From Cupriavidus basilensis (GTDB taxonomy: Bacteria; Pseudomonadota; Gammaproteobacteria; Burkholderiales; Burkholderiaceae): a stretch of 64,000 nucleotides of DNA. This document shows, one piece after another, positions 52,450 through 61,140 of this stretch (positions within the stretch are counted from its first letter, which is position 1; the number at the start of each line of letters is the position of its first letter). The DNA lies in assembly GCF_008801925.2 (NCBI RefSeq), contig NZ_CP062804.1, positions 2,790,001 to 2,854,000 on the forward strand, in the 5' to 3' direction. A program made the position numbers and the translations under genes. The notes under the pieces are model-generated. The model was given only the letters and a program-made list of their open reading frames with translations, ran no database searches and was not told the origin of the DNA.

Positions 52450-53481
52450 CTATGCGGCGGTGAGCTGTACCTTGGTGCTGCGCGTCTTGTCGGCGGCCAG
52501 CGTGAATGCCGCCACGGCCTGCGCCAGCGGCAGCTGCGCCGACAGCAGCGGGCGCACGTCGAGGCGGCGTTGCGTGAGGTAGCGCACGGCCCAGTCGAAC
52601 TCGCGCCCGAAGCGGAACGCGCCGACATACTCCAGCTCGCGCGCCATGATGTTGTTGGCCGGAAAGTGCAGGCCCTCGGCCGGCAACGTGCCGATCTGCA
52701 CGATGCGCGCGCCACGCCGCGCGGCCAGCAGGCAGGTGTCCAGCGCCGCGCCGCTGCCGGCGGCTTCCAGGCAGACATCGGCGAGGTCCTGCAGCGCCTG
52801 CGGCGGCTCCCGGTCGGTGCGGATCACCTGGTCGGCGCCAACCTGCAACGCCACTTCGAGCGGGCGGTCCGCGATATCGCAAGCGATGATGTGCGCAGCG
52901 CCGGCCAGGCGCGCGGCCATCACCGCCAGGCTGCCGATGGTGCCGCCGCCGGTGACCAGCACGGTCTTGCCCAGCAGCTCGCCCGCGCGGTTCACACCAT
53001 GCAGCGCCACCGAGAGCGGCTCGGCAAACGCCAGCTCACCCAGCGAGATATCGCTGTCCACCGGCGTCAGCTGGCGCTCGTGCATCAGGAAGTGCTCGCG
53101 GAACATGCCTTGCACATGCGGATAGATGCTGGCGCTGCCGAGAAAACGCATGTTCCGGCAAAGGTTGTCGCGCCCAGCCCGGCAGTAGTCGCATTGCCCG
53201 CACGCATGCGAGGGATTGATCGCCACCTTGTTGCCCGGCGCGACGCGCGTGACACCGCTGCCAACGCGCGAGACGATACCGGCCGCTTCGTGGCCCGGCG
53301 TCAGCGGCTCGCGGATCACGAAGGCGCCGACCTTGCCGTGGAAGTAGTAGTGCAGGTCCGAGCCGCAGATGCCAGCCGCGCCGAGGCGCACCTCGACCTC
53401 GAACGGCCCGGGAGCGGCAGGCTCCACCTGCGTGAAACGCAGGTCTTCGCTCGCATGGATATGGCAGACCAGGGACATCAT
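52450..53481 (-). CDS. Zinc-dependent alcohol dehydrogenase, L-idonate/L-gulonate 5-dehydrogenase-like
   Basis: A 343-residue MDR enzyme. The catalytic zinc site has Cys39 (GICGSDLHYY) and His64-Glu65 (TPGHEAAG); the structural zinc is held by Cys94, Cys97, Cys100 and Cys108. The Rossmann motif is VTGGGTIGSLAV. YYFHGKVGAFVIREPL is the idonate 5-dehydrogenase pattern. RspB-type relatives oxidise L-gulonate at C5 to D-fructuronate, which would feed the reductase and mannonate dehydratase here. ATG 53481 overlaps the GntR stop (ATGA); ATG 53478 has better spacing from GAGGAG. Confidence 0.88.
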   Translation of the reverse strand: MMSLVCHIHASEDLRFTQVEPAAPGPFEVEVRLGAAGICGSDLHYYFHGKVGAFVIREPLTPGHEAAGIVSRVGSGVTRVAPGNKVAINPSHACGQCDYCRAGRDNLCRNMRFLGSASIYPHVQGMFREHFLMHERQLTPVDSDISLGELAFAEPLSVALHGVNRAGELLGKTVLVTGGGTIGSLAVMAARLAGAAHIIACDIADRPLEVALQVGADQVIRTDREPPQALQDLADVCLEAAGSGAALDTCLLAARRGARIVQIGTLPAEGLHFPANNIMARELEYVGAFRFGREFDWAVRYLTQRRLDVRPLLSAQLPLAQAVAAFTLAADKTRSTKVQLTAA

Positions 53482-54245
53482 GACTCCTCGGCAAGCTTGC
53501 GCGGCTTGCGCCGCGTTGGGATTGGCTCGGTGGGCTCGGTGGGCTCGATTGGCGCGCCCGCGGGCCACGCCGCGTAGAAGCGGCTGTGCGAGGCTTCCAG
53601 GTGCAGGCACATGGCCTCGCGCGCGGCATCCGGCGAGCCCGAGGCGATGGCTGCCACCACGGCGCGATGCTCGGCAATGGCCGCGTGCCAGCTGGACGCG
53701 TTCTCGAAGTGGCTGCCGAAACGGGCAAAGAGCGGGTTATGACGCTCGTCGAACAACTCGGCCACCAGGCGCTGCAGCACGGCATTGCCCGAGACTTCGG
53801 TAATCCGCAAATGGAACAGGCGATCGCCCTTGACCGGAATCTGTCCGGCGCCGGCCTCCTCCTGCATGATGGCAATCGATTCTTCCAGCGCCTCCAGCAA
53901 GGCCGGCGTGGCATGCCGCGCGGCGTTGGCCGCCATCTCGCCTTCGATGGTCTGGCGCGCGCGGATCACATCCAGCGGCGGCTCGGCCATCACGCTGGCA
54001 GCGCGCGCACGTTCCGGCGGACAGGCGTAGATGCCAGAGCCCATCCGCACCTCCACCAGACCCTCCACCTCCAGCGCGATCAGCGCTTCGCGCACCGACG
54101 GCCGCGATACGCCCAGTTGCACCGCAAGGTCTCGCTCCGGCGGCAGGCGCGCGCCCACGGGAAACTCCCCGTTCTCGATCAGCCGGCGCAACTGGTCGGC
54201 AATCTGGCGGTAAAGGCGGCGGGGTTCGATCTGCTGCAGGGGCAT
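53478..54245 (-). CDS. GntR-family (FadR subfamily) regulator of the sugar-acid operon
   Basis: A 255-residue regulator. The winged helix (about 10-75) has RLPPERDLAVQLGVSRPSVREALIALEVEGLVEVRMGSG; the FCD ligand domain (about 95-230) has ARQTIEGEMAANAARH, DRLFHLRITEVSGN and the histidines of the metal site near HRAVVAAIASG and HLEASHSRFY. The C-terminus has a PTEPTEP repeat and a basic tail. It is the first gene of the ten-gene operon and most likely represses it until an acid sugar binds. A candidate operator lies 44 nt upstream. Confidence 0.92.
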   Translation of the reverse strand: MPLQQIEPRRLYRQIADQLRRLIENGEFPVGARLPPERDLAVQLGVSRPSVREALIALEVEGLVEVRMGSGIYACPPERARAASVMAEPPLDVIRARQTIEGEMAANAARHATPALLEALEESIAIMQEEAGAGQIPVKGDRLFHLRITEVSGNAVLQRLVAELFDERHNPLFARFGSHFENASSWHAAIAEHRAVVAAIASGSPDAAREAMCLHLEASHSRFYAAWPAGAPIEPTEPTEPIPTRRKPRKLAEES

Positions 54246-54288
54246 GTCGGCGCGCGGTCCCGAAAATGATTTGGGCCAGGAGGTAAAG

Positions 54289-54299
54289 TGGCCTGACCA
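54289..54299. promoter_or_regulatory. Candidate GntR operator
   Basis: TGG-CCTGA-CCA is symmetric at its outer three bases and is followed by AATTTTTAGG, in the leader of the GntR gene. FadR-type regulators bind short TGG/CCA palindromes, so this is a plausible autoregulatory site. The match is short and could be chance. Confidence 0.35.
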
Positions 54300-54497
54300 A
54301 TTTTTAGGAAGTTTTTACGCGCTCTACAAGGGGAATTTATGCAGCGCTGCAGCAGGCCGGCGGCAGTGACTGCCCTGGCGCCCGCGCCAGAGGCCAATAT
54401 GGCACGGGCGGCGGCTGCAGCAAGGGATGTGGCGAGGCGGCTTGTGCACGCGTCCCGACGAAATGCAGCTTACGGGACAACCCCAATGTCATCGTCC

Positions 54498-54525
54498 TTG
54501 GCCTCCCTGCGACACTTTCTATACT
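54498..54525 (+). promoter_or_regulatory. Sigma-70-like promoter for small membrane proteins
   Basis: TTGGCC (54498-54503) and TATACT (54520-54525) with a 16-nt spacer. It points toward the 60-residue membrane protein at 54557, giving a leader of about 25 nt with AGGAG near the start codon. Confidence 0.55.
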
Positions 54526-54556
54526 GGAAGCACAAGTAGAGAGACAGGAGACGGCA

Positions 54557-54739
54557 ATGCTGCACTTCACGTCACATGATCTTGTGTTCCTGATTCCGAT
54601 GGCGTTGGTCGGCATGATTGCCTTCGGCGGGATCCCCTTCACAGCCCGGGCCTTGCGCATCAGTTGCCGCGCGGCGGGTGCGATCTTCGGGGCTCTGCTG
54701 GCGGTGGCCTTGCTGGAGGCGCTTCCGTTGCTGATCTGA
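54557..54739 (+). CDS. Small membrane protein (60 residues)
   Basis: A 60-residue hydrophobic protein with two likely helices: VFLIPMALVGMIAFGGIPF and AIFGALLAVALLEALPLLI. The start has GACAGGAGACGGCA directly upstream and a promoter-like pair before that, so it is likely real. No homology is recognised. A second small membrane protein gene follows 44 nt later. Confidence 0.65.
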   Translation: MLHFTSHDLVFLIPMALVGMIAFGGIPFTARALRISCRAAGAIFGALLAVALLEALPLLI

Positions 54740-54783
54740 ACGCTTCGAGCGTTCCCGGCTTGCTTGTGAAAAAGGGGGCCGCT

Positions 54784-54942
54784 ATGACACTGAGCCTGTT
54801 GGCTGTCTTGATGGCGGCGTTCCTGCTGGTCACCGTGGCCACGGCGATCTGGCGCTGTAGCCACCCCTACCGCATGCGCTATCGGCGCTGCGCCGAGCAG
54901 CGCAAGCGCGCCGGCATCTGCCGGCAAATGCAGCGGCACTAA
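54784..54942 (+). CDS. Small membrane protein (52 residues) with basic tail
   Basis: A 52-residue protein with one N-terminal helix (LLAVLMAAFLLVTVATAIW) and a strongly basic tail rich in Arg, His and Cys (RCSHPYRMRYRRCAEQRKR). The start is preceded by AAAAAGGGGGCC, an acceptable ribosome-binding site. It may be co-transcribed with the preceding small gene. No family is recognised. Confidence 0.5.
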   Translation: MTLSLLAVLMAAFLLVTVATAIWRCSHPYRMRYRRCAEQRKRAGICRQMQRH

Positions 54943-55027
54943 GCCGCCCTCTGTGAGATATCGTCATCCGGGCCGGAAGCGCCCGGTAGCTGGTCGTTTG
55001 CCTGGCTGCGTTTGCCTGTCCGGCCGA

Positions 55028-55213
55028 TCAGATCTCGATCATCGCGAATTCGCCCTTGCCCACGTCACATTCGGGGCAACGCCAGTCATCCGGAATGTCA
55101 TCCCAGCGCGTGCCCGGGGCAATGCCATCGTCCGGCCAGCCCTGCTCTTCGTCGTAGACCCATCCGCAAATCAAGCAAACCCAAGTCTTGTAAACAACGG
55201 CTTCCTGCTGCAA
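55028..55213 (-). CDS. Rubredoxin
   Basis: A 61-residue rubredoxin: CLICGWVYDEEQG with the first Cys pair and CPECDVGKGEF with the second, plus the conserved Tyr, Gly and Pro between them. It carries one electron on a Fe(Cys)4 centre. Translation must begin at TTG 55213, which has AGGAG six nt upstream; no ATG or GTG gives a full protein. No alkane hydroxylase, rubredoxin reductase or diiron partner lies beside it in the window. Confidence 0.92.
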   Translation of the reverse strand: MQQEAVVYKTWVCLICGWVYDEEQGWPDDGIAPGTRWDDIPDDWRCPECDVGKGEFAMIEI

Positions 55214-55348
55214 AACGCACTCCTGTATCGATTCCGGGCGAAATGATACAGCGTTTTTTGCTCGTGCCCCGCCGATTGGGCCGGGCCGCGGGGCGCAGGG
55301 GACGGCACCGCCACCCCCTGCGCGGGCAAGGCCAGGTTTGCCGGCGAT

Positions 55349-58300
55349 TCACTGCCGAATGGTGAAATCGACCCGGTTGGGTGCGCCCTTGTCCTTGATG
55401 CCATCGGCGTTGAGCTTCGAGGCGGTCAGGAACAGGCGGCTTTCCGGCACCTTGGCATCGCGCTCCAGCGCCTGCTTGACCGCCAGCGCCCGCTGCTCGG
55501 CCAATTGCCGGAGTTCCACCTCGGTCACCGGCGCATTCTCCAGCAGCAGCGCCTCCATCTCCTTGGTGGGCAGGGATTTCGCCAGCCCGACCACATTGCG
55601 TGGCTTCTTGAAGGAGGCGCGCTTGTAGACCGCTTCCAGGTACTTCGGGTACTCCTGAGGCGACACCGTCACCTTGGCGCCTTGCTCGCCCTCTTCGCTC
55701 TCTTCGGCCACGGCGCCCGCCTTCGCGCTGGCGCGCATCTCGCGCGACTTTTGCTCGGCCACGCGCGCGTCCAGCCAGGCGCGCTTGGCGCCGGCGGTAT
55801 CTGTGGCGGGATCGATGCGGCCGCTGATCTCCAGGCGCAGCGCCGGGCGGTCGGCCAGGGCCTTGCCCAGTGTCGCGATCTTCTGCGTGGCCGCCGGCGT
55901 GAGCGTGGAGGTGCCGGGCGCAAACTCCACGTAGCCCAGTTCGTCGCCACCGCCAAAGGCAGAAGCAATCAACGAGAACGGCGAGGTGATGGCCTTGGTG
56001 AGCAGATTGACGATCACCCGCACGATCACGCCACCGATGCTGAACTCCGGGTCCGACAAGGAGCCCGACACCGGCAGGTTGATGTCGATCACACCATTGC
56101 GGTCCTTTAGCAGCGAGACCGCCAGCAGCACCGGCAGCTTGGTCGCGCTAGGGCTGTCGACCTTGTCGCCAAAGGTGAGCTGGTCGAGGTAGAGGTGGTT
56201 GCGCGCGTCCAGCTTGCCGTTCTCGATCTTGTACGCCACATCGACCGTGAGCTTGCCCTTGGTGATCGGGTAGCCAGCGTACTTGGCCGCGTACGGGGTC
56301 AGCCGGGTCAGCTCCACGCCCGCGGCCTTGGCGGCGATATCGAGGTAGAGCGTATCGGCCAGCGGGTTGAGCTTGCCGTCGATCGTGACCGGCGCATCAT
56401 CGTCGATGCGGCCTGCCAGCGTGAGGTCGGCGGGCGCCGGCTCCGTCGAGGACACCTTGGAGACCGAGCCCTTCATGTCGGTCAGGTTGGCGGTGTAGTT
56501 CGGCTTGATGAAGAAGTCCGAGAAATTGATGTTGCCTTTCTCCACCGTCACGCCGCCAATCCGGATCTGCGGCTTGGCCGCGGCGGAAGCCACAGGCGCG
56601 GGCACCGGGGCCGGTGCGCTGGCGGCGCTCGGCGAAGCGGGATTGGCTTGCGTCAGGCTGGTGCTGGGCGCGGCCTCGCCCTTGGCCGCGCCGCCGGCCA
56701 TCACATCCTGCAGGTTCAGGCGGCCGTTGGCATTCAGGATCACCCGCGCGTAGAAATCCGACAGCGCGACACCGGCCACGCCGAGCTTCATCGGCCCCTT
56801 GGCCTCATCCATGGCGAAATCGATGCCGTTCACCGCGAGCGAGCGCCAGCGCAGGAAGTCGTCACCGGTCACCCGGTCGACGCTGCGCACATTGCCGAGC
56901 AGCGCGTTGCCGGTGAAGCGCGCGGCGATTGGCTTGCCGGTGGGCGCCTCCACGCCGAGGCGGCCCTTGACGGTAGCGGCGCCGCCACGCAACGCCGCGT
57001 TGAAGCGGTCGGCCAGGTAGGGCTGCAGCGGCGCGAGGTCCAGTTCTCGGAAGTCGACCTGCAGTTGCGCCGCGGGCCCGGTAGGCAGCACGGTGCCGTC
57101 GAGCGCCATCGCGCCGCGCCGGCCCACATCGGCCTTGAACTTCACCGGGATGGCCCCGGCCGCCATCGGCCAGTTGAGCGCGCCCGTGCCGAGGCTGATA
57201 TTGCGGAATTGATGGACCACGGGGCGGTCGCGGTTGGCGGCCGCGGGCGCATAGTCGGTCACGCGCAGGCTGCCGCCATCGAGCGTGAACTTGCCGAGCT
57301 GCGCCTTCCAGGGCAATGGCTTGGCGGCAGCCGCGCTCTCGGGCTGGACAGCCTTGGCCTGGACGGCGGTGCTGCGTTGGGCGGACTTCTGCCTGGATTG
57401 CACAGCCCACAGGCGCGCGCTTTCGAGCAATTCGCCGCGGAAGTCACGCGTGATGGCGATCTGCGGCTTGGCGACCACCAACTGGCCGGCCTGGAAGGAA
57501 TGCGCGCCAAGATCGAACGCGATGTCCTCCAGCGCCACGCGCTCGGCAAGCATCACCGGCAGGTTGGCGGTGTCGCTGTCGTCGCGGGCGCGCGCGCGGC
57601 GCGCGTCGCGCCGGCGGTCGCTATCGGCAGCGGCAGGTTGGCTTGCGCCAGTCGTGGCGGCTGCCACTTGCGCCACCGTCACCGGCTCCCGGGTGGTCAG
57701 GTAGAGCGGCGCCAGTTCGACGCGGGATTTTTCCAGCGAGAAGGCAAAGGCGGGGCCACCCCACGCCATCTTGTAATGCAGCTCGGCATTGATGGCCGTG
57801 TCGCCAAGCCGGGTCTGGAGCTCCGCCGGCCACCATGCGGCAAACCCTTGGGGCTTCACGCCGCTGGCTTGCAGCGTGCCGTCCATGGTGCCGCCACGCA
57901 GGGACAGCTCGCCTTCGTGGCTGAGCGTCTGGCCCTCGCCGATCGCCAGCTTGGCCTGCACCTTGGCCGGCTTGTCGCTGTCGCCGGAAAGACCCGCCAC
58001 GTCGGCGTCAAGCGGCCCGAGCGCGAGCGTGCCGGGCCCGGAAGGCGCCGAGTCGTCGCGCAGGCCCAGGCGGGCCTCTTTGACGGTAATCTGGTCGATC
58101 GCGTAGCGCCAGGGCTTTTCAGGCACCGGCGCAATGCCGGCGGCAGCGGGTGCCGATGCAGGGCCGGCCTTGGCCACGGCCGGCGCGGATGCGGATGCGG
58201 GGGCCGCCGCGGCTGCCGATGCGGCTGCAGCCGGCGCGTGGGCAGGCTTTTCTGCCTTGGCGGCTTCCGGCAGGAACGCGTCGGCCAGGTCGAGCGAGCC

Positions 58301-59314
58301 ATCGGCGCGCCGCACTGCCTGCACGGCCAGGCCCTCCACGGAGAGGCTGCGCAGGTGGGCCATCCGCCCCAGCGGTTCAATGCGCGCGATGTCCACGGCT
58401 ACCCGCCCGGCCTTCACCAGGGGCGATCCATCATGCTTGCGGATATCGGCTTCGCGCAGCGCCGCGGTGCCTGCCAGGAAGACGTCCTGCTTGTCCTTGT
58501 CCTGGATAAAGCCCAGCGTCAGCCGTGAATCCAGCAGCCCGCCCTTGATATCCGCATCCTTGAGCTTCGGCGCGAACGGCATGTAGCGCGCCAGCTCCAG
58601 GGCGTCGAGATTGATATTGAGGTGGGTCTCGCGTGATGCCGCGAATGGCAGCATGGTGCCGTCCAGCTCCAGCGCGGAGCCGTTGATGTTCGCGCTCAGC
58701 GTGGGCCGGGTGACGATCTCCACGTCATGCGGCAGGTTGGACAGGAACGGCAGCGTGATGGTCAGGTTGTCCACGCGCTGCGTCTGGTTGAGCAGCTTGT
58801 CGTCGAACACCAGGCTGCCGCCGGTCAGCGCGATATTGTTGACCGAGAAGCGTGCCGGCTCGGATTTTGGCGCAGGTGGCTTGGCCGCGAAGCGCTCCTC
58901 GATGTCGGCGTAGTTCATGCGGCCGTTGGCGTCGCGCGCAAGATGCAGCGCGGGCCGGTCGATATGCACGGCATCCACCACCGGGGCGAAGTGCCACAGT
59001 GACGCGATGGCGCCATCGATCTTGGCTTCGCCCACGCTCAGCATGGGCGTGGTGCCGTCGGGCTCGTAGATGGTAATGTCGGAAACGTCGACGGCCAGCG
59101 AGAACGGATGCACCTCGGCACCCCCAATCGTGACCTTGCGCCCCAGCGCTTCGCTGGCTTGCTTGGCTGCAAACGATTTGATCAACGGTGGCCCGCCAAA
59201 ATACCCGGCCAGGCCAAACACCGCCAGCGCGGCCACAATGCCGCCGGCCACCCGCAGGCCGGCCCGGCGACGTGGCGTTGCAGTTGCTGCCTGCATGGAG
59301 AACTTGATTGCCAT
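55349..59314 (-). CDS. Very large DUF748 family (AsmA-like) protein
   Basis: A 1321-residue protein. One N-terminal helix (about 20-40, VAGGIVAALAVFGLAGYFGG) anchors it in the inner membrane. The rest is periplasmic, with long beta-rich repeats of the DUF748 type, for example ALGRKVTIGGAEVHPFSLAVDVSDI at the N-terminal end and later KLPVLLAVSLLKDRNGVIDINLPVSGSLSDPEFSIGGVI. Low-complexity Ala/Pro linkers lie near 345-390 and 895-925. The C-terminal part (ATLGKALADRPALRLEISGRID) recalls OmpA-like folds. AsmA-related proteins help move lipids between membranes; a similar role is possible. It is divergent from the MFS gene. Confidence 0.86.
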   Translation of the reverse strand: MAIKFSMQAATATPRRRAGLRVAGGIVAALAVFGLAGYFGGPPLIKSFAAKQASEALGRKVTIGGAEVHPFSLAVDVSDITIYEPDGTTPMLSVGEAKIDGAIASLWHFAPVVDAVHIDRPALHLARDANGRMNYADIEERFAAKPPAPKSEPARFSVNNIALTGGSLVFDDKLLNQTQRVDNLTITLPFLSNLPHDVEIVTRPTLSANINGSALELDGTMLPFAASRETHLNINLDALELARYMPFAPKLKDADIKGGLLDSRLTLGFIQDKDKQDVFLAGTAALREADIRKHDGSPLVKAGRVAVDIARIEPLGRMAHLRSLSVEGLAVQAVRRADGSLDLADAFLPEAAKAEKPAHAPAAAASAAAAAPASASAPAVAKAGPASAPAAAGIAPVPEKPWRYAIDQITVKEARLGLRDDSAPSGPGTLALGPLDADVAGLSGDSDKPAKVQAKLAIGEGQTLSHEGELSLRGGTMDGTLQASGVKPQGFAAWWPAELQTRLGDTAINAELHYKMAWGGPAFAFSLEKSRVELAPLYLTTREPVTVAQVAAATTGASQPAAADSDRRRDARRARARDDSDTANLPVMLAERVALEDIAFDLGAHSFQAGQLVVAKPQIAITRDFRGELLESARLWAVQSRQKSAQRSTAVQAKAVQPESAAAAKPLPWKAQLGKFTLDGGSLRVTDYAPAAANRDRPVVHQFRNISLGTGALNWPMAAGAIPVKFKADVGRRGAMALDGTVLPTGPAAQLQVDFRELDLAPLQPYLADRFNAALRGGAATVKGRLGVEAPTGKPIAARFTGNALLGNVRSVDRVTGDDFLRWRSLAVNGIDFAMDEAKGPMKLGVAGVALSDFYARVILNANGRLNLQDVMAGGAAKGEAAPSTSLTQANPASPSAASAPAPVPAPVASAAAKPQIRIGGVTVEKGNINFSDFFIKPNYTANLTDMKGSVSKVSSTEPAPADLTLAGRIDDDAPVTIDGKLNPLADTLYLDIAAKAAGVELTRLTPYAAKYAGYPITKGKLTVDVAYKIENGKLDARNHLYLDQLTFGDKVDSPSATKLPVLLAVSLLKDRNGVIDINLPVSGSLSDPEFSIGGVIVRVIVNLLTKAITSPFSLIASAFGGGDELGYVEFAPGTSTLTPAATQKIATLGKALADRPALRLEISGRIDPATDTAGAKRAWLDARVAEQKSREMRASAKAGAVAEESEEGEQGAKVTVSPQEYPKYLEAVYKRASFKKPRNVVGLAKSLPTKEMEALLLENAPVTEVELRQLAEQRALAVKQALERDAKVPESRLFLTASKLNADGIKDKGAPNRVDFTIRQ

Positions 59315-59723
59315 GTGATCCCAGAAGATTCGACCCCCAACTACCCGCGTCCGCTATGCGAACCCGCTGGAGAGCACGATGGAGCAAGCATTCCACACGG
59401 TGCCACCAGCCGGATCGGCCACTTTGTGGCCCGGATTTCACTTTTTAACGACATTATCGCAACGCTTGGGGGCAAAGCAAAGGCATTCAAAGGGAATTAA
59501 AAAGGATTTCAGAACGGTCCAGAAAGGAATGCAAGCGCGCCTTCTGGCGCCGGTTCAACGCCGATCTGGTATCGTCACGCCTTTGCGAAGCGTCTCGTCG
59601 CATGCCAGCGGCTTATCCGCCACTTAGTGCCTGCTTCTCCCGCGCTGTATCCTCCGGCCAGAACCCTCCACGTCAACCGTGTTGCGCGCTTCGCATGCGA
59701 ACCATTTCCATGCGAGTCTCCTC
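59315..59723. other. Divergent intergenic region, DUF748 and MFS genes
   Basis: A 409-nt region. An A-rich stretch (about 59470-59515, with AAAGGGAATTAAAAAGGATTTC) is the most promoter-like part. No regulator site, RNA gene or reliable small gene was recognised. Confidence 0.4.
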
Positions 59724-61034
59724 ATGCCTACCATCAGCAGTACTGCCGGAGCAGATAGCGCGCACAGCCAGCAAGCGCGCCCGCTGACCGGACAGGATTA
59801 CAAGACGCTTGCCCTTGCCGCCCTCGGGGGGGCGCTCGAGTTCTACGACTTCATCATCTTTGTCTTCTTCGCCACCGTCATCGGGCAGTTGTTCTTCCCG
59901 CCGTCGGTGCCGGACTGGCTGCGCCAGTTGCAGACCTTCGGCATCTTTGCCGCCGGCTACCTGGCGCGCCCGCTGGGCGGCATCATCATGGCCCACTTCG
60001 GCGACCTGCTTGGCCGCAAGAAGATGTTCACGCTTTCCATCCTGCTGATGTCGGTGCCGACACTGCTGATGGGCCTGCTGCCGACTTACCATGCGATCGG
60101 CCTGCTGGCGCCCCTGGCACTGCTGCTGCTGCGCGTGATGCAGGGCGCGGCGGTTGGCGGCGAAGTGCCCGGCGCCTGGGTGTTCGTCTCCGAGCACGTA
60201 CCGGCGCGCCGCACCGGCTATGCCTGCGGCACGCTGACCGCAGGCCTGACGGCCGGCATCTTGCTGGGCTCCCTGGTGGCCACCGGCGTCAATACCATCT
60301 TCACCCCGGCCGAGCTTGTCGACTGGGGCTGGCGCATGCCTTTCCTGCTGGGCGGTGTGTTCGGCATCGGCTCCATGTACTTACGCCGCTGGCTGCACGA
60401 AACCCCGGTGTTCGCCGAGCTGCAGAAGCGCAAGGCGCTGGCCGCGGAAATGCCGCTCAAGACGGTGGTGCGCGATCACCGCGGCGCGGTGGCGGTATCG
60501 ATGCTGCTGACGTGGATGCTGTCCGCGGGCATCGTGGTGGTGATCCTGATGACGCCCACCTTCCTGCAGAAGATCTATGGCTTCGATGCGCGCACCGCGC
60601 TGGTAGCCAATAGCGTGGCCACGCTGTGCCTGACGGTCGGCTGCGTGGTGGCCGGCCTGATGGCCGACAAGGTGGGCCCGCGGGTCACCCTGTTCGTTGG
60701 CGGCCTGCTGCTGGCGATCAGCTCGTACGTGTTCTATAGCACCCTGCACACACGCCCGGACCTGCTGATCCCGCTGTACGCAGTAGCCGGCTTCTTCGTG
60801 GGCACCATCGGCGCGGTGCCGTATGTGCTGGTCAAGGCGTTCCCGGCCCAGGTGCGGTTCTCCGGGCTGTCGTTCTCGTACAACCTGTCGTACGCGATCT
60901 TCGGCGGGCTGACCCCGATGATCGTGACGCTGATGCTCAAGAACGATCCGCTGGCCCCGGCCTACTACGTGGTGGCGTTGTGCCTGCTGGGCATGGCGAC
61001 GGCGCTGTTCGTCAAGGACCGATCGCTCGCCTGA
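59724..61034 (+). CDS. MFS transporter, metabolite:H+ symporter type
   Basis: A 436-residue MFS protein with twelve helices. MHS-family motifs are present: ALEFYDFIIFVFFATVIGQLFFP in helix 1, GRKKMFTLSILLM after helix 2 (the MFS motif A region), GEVPGAWVFVSEHVPARRTGYA and GWRMPFLLGGVFGIG. Members import organic acids, betaines or proline with protons; the substrate is not fixed. ATG 59724 was chosen over an upstream non-ATG start because it gives the normal length, but its ribosome-binding site is weak. A bidirectional terminator follows. Confidence 0.88.
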   Translation: MPTISSTAGADSAHSQQARPLTGQDYKTLALAALGGALEFYDFIIFVFFATVIGQLFFPPSVPDWLRQLQTFGIFAAGYLARPLGGIIMAHFGDLLGRKKMFTLSILLMSVPTLLMGLLPTYHAIGLLAPLALLLLRVMQGAAVGGEVPGAWVFVSEHVPARRTGYACGTLTAGLTAGILLGSLVATGVNTIFTPAELVDWGWRMPFLLGGVFGIGSMYLRRWLHETPVFAELQKRKALAAEMPLKTVVRDHRGAVAVSMLLTWMLSAGIVVVILMTPTFLQKIYGFDARTALVANSVATLCLTVGCVVAGLMADKVGPRVTLFVGGLLLAISSYVFYSTLHTRPDLLIPLYAVAGFFVGTIGAVPYVLVKAFPAQVRFSGLSFSYNLSYAIFGGLTPMIVTLMLKNDPLAPAYYVVALCLLGMATALFVKDRSLA

Positions 61035-61085
61035 ACCTGATGGCAACGGCTGCGCCGGCGTTAAGCCACACGCCGGCCGTGAAAG

Positions 61086-61119
61086 AAAAAGGAGGGCCGC
61101 ATCCGCGCCCTCCCTTTTT
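61086..61119. terminator. Bidirectional intrinsic terminator
   Basis: AAAAAGGAGGGC (61086-61097) pairs with GCCCTCC plus TTTTT ending at 61119, with one bulged C. T-runs result on both strands, so it can end the MFS gene (plus) and the esterase gene (minus), which converge here. Confidence 0.88.
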
Positions 61120-61140
61120 ACGCCCATGCGCTGGCCAGCG

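Larger units (their letters stand above)
54246..54556. other. Divergent region between GntR operon and small membrane protein genes
   Basis: A 311-nt region. It holds the candidate GntR operator and, at 54498-54525, a sigma-70-like promoter facing the two small membrane protein genes. An in-frame ATG at 54339 opens a 66-codon frame with composition like random high-GC DNA, so it was not called as a gene. Confidence 0.5.

Noticed and set aside
54339..54539. 66-codon frame with AAGGGG before ATG
   Set aside because: Arg/Ala-rich sequence without hydrophobic or conserved pattern; a promoter-like pair overlaps its 3' end, pointing to leader DNA.
56195..58528. 777-codon open frame on the plus strand
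   Set aside because: Antisense to the DUF748 gene, with His/Arg/Gly-rich random composition and no ribosome-binding site.
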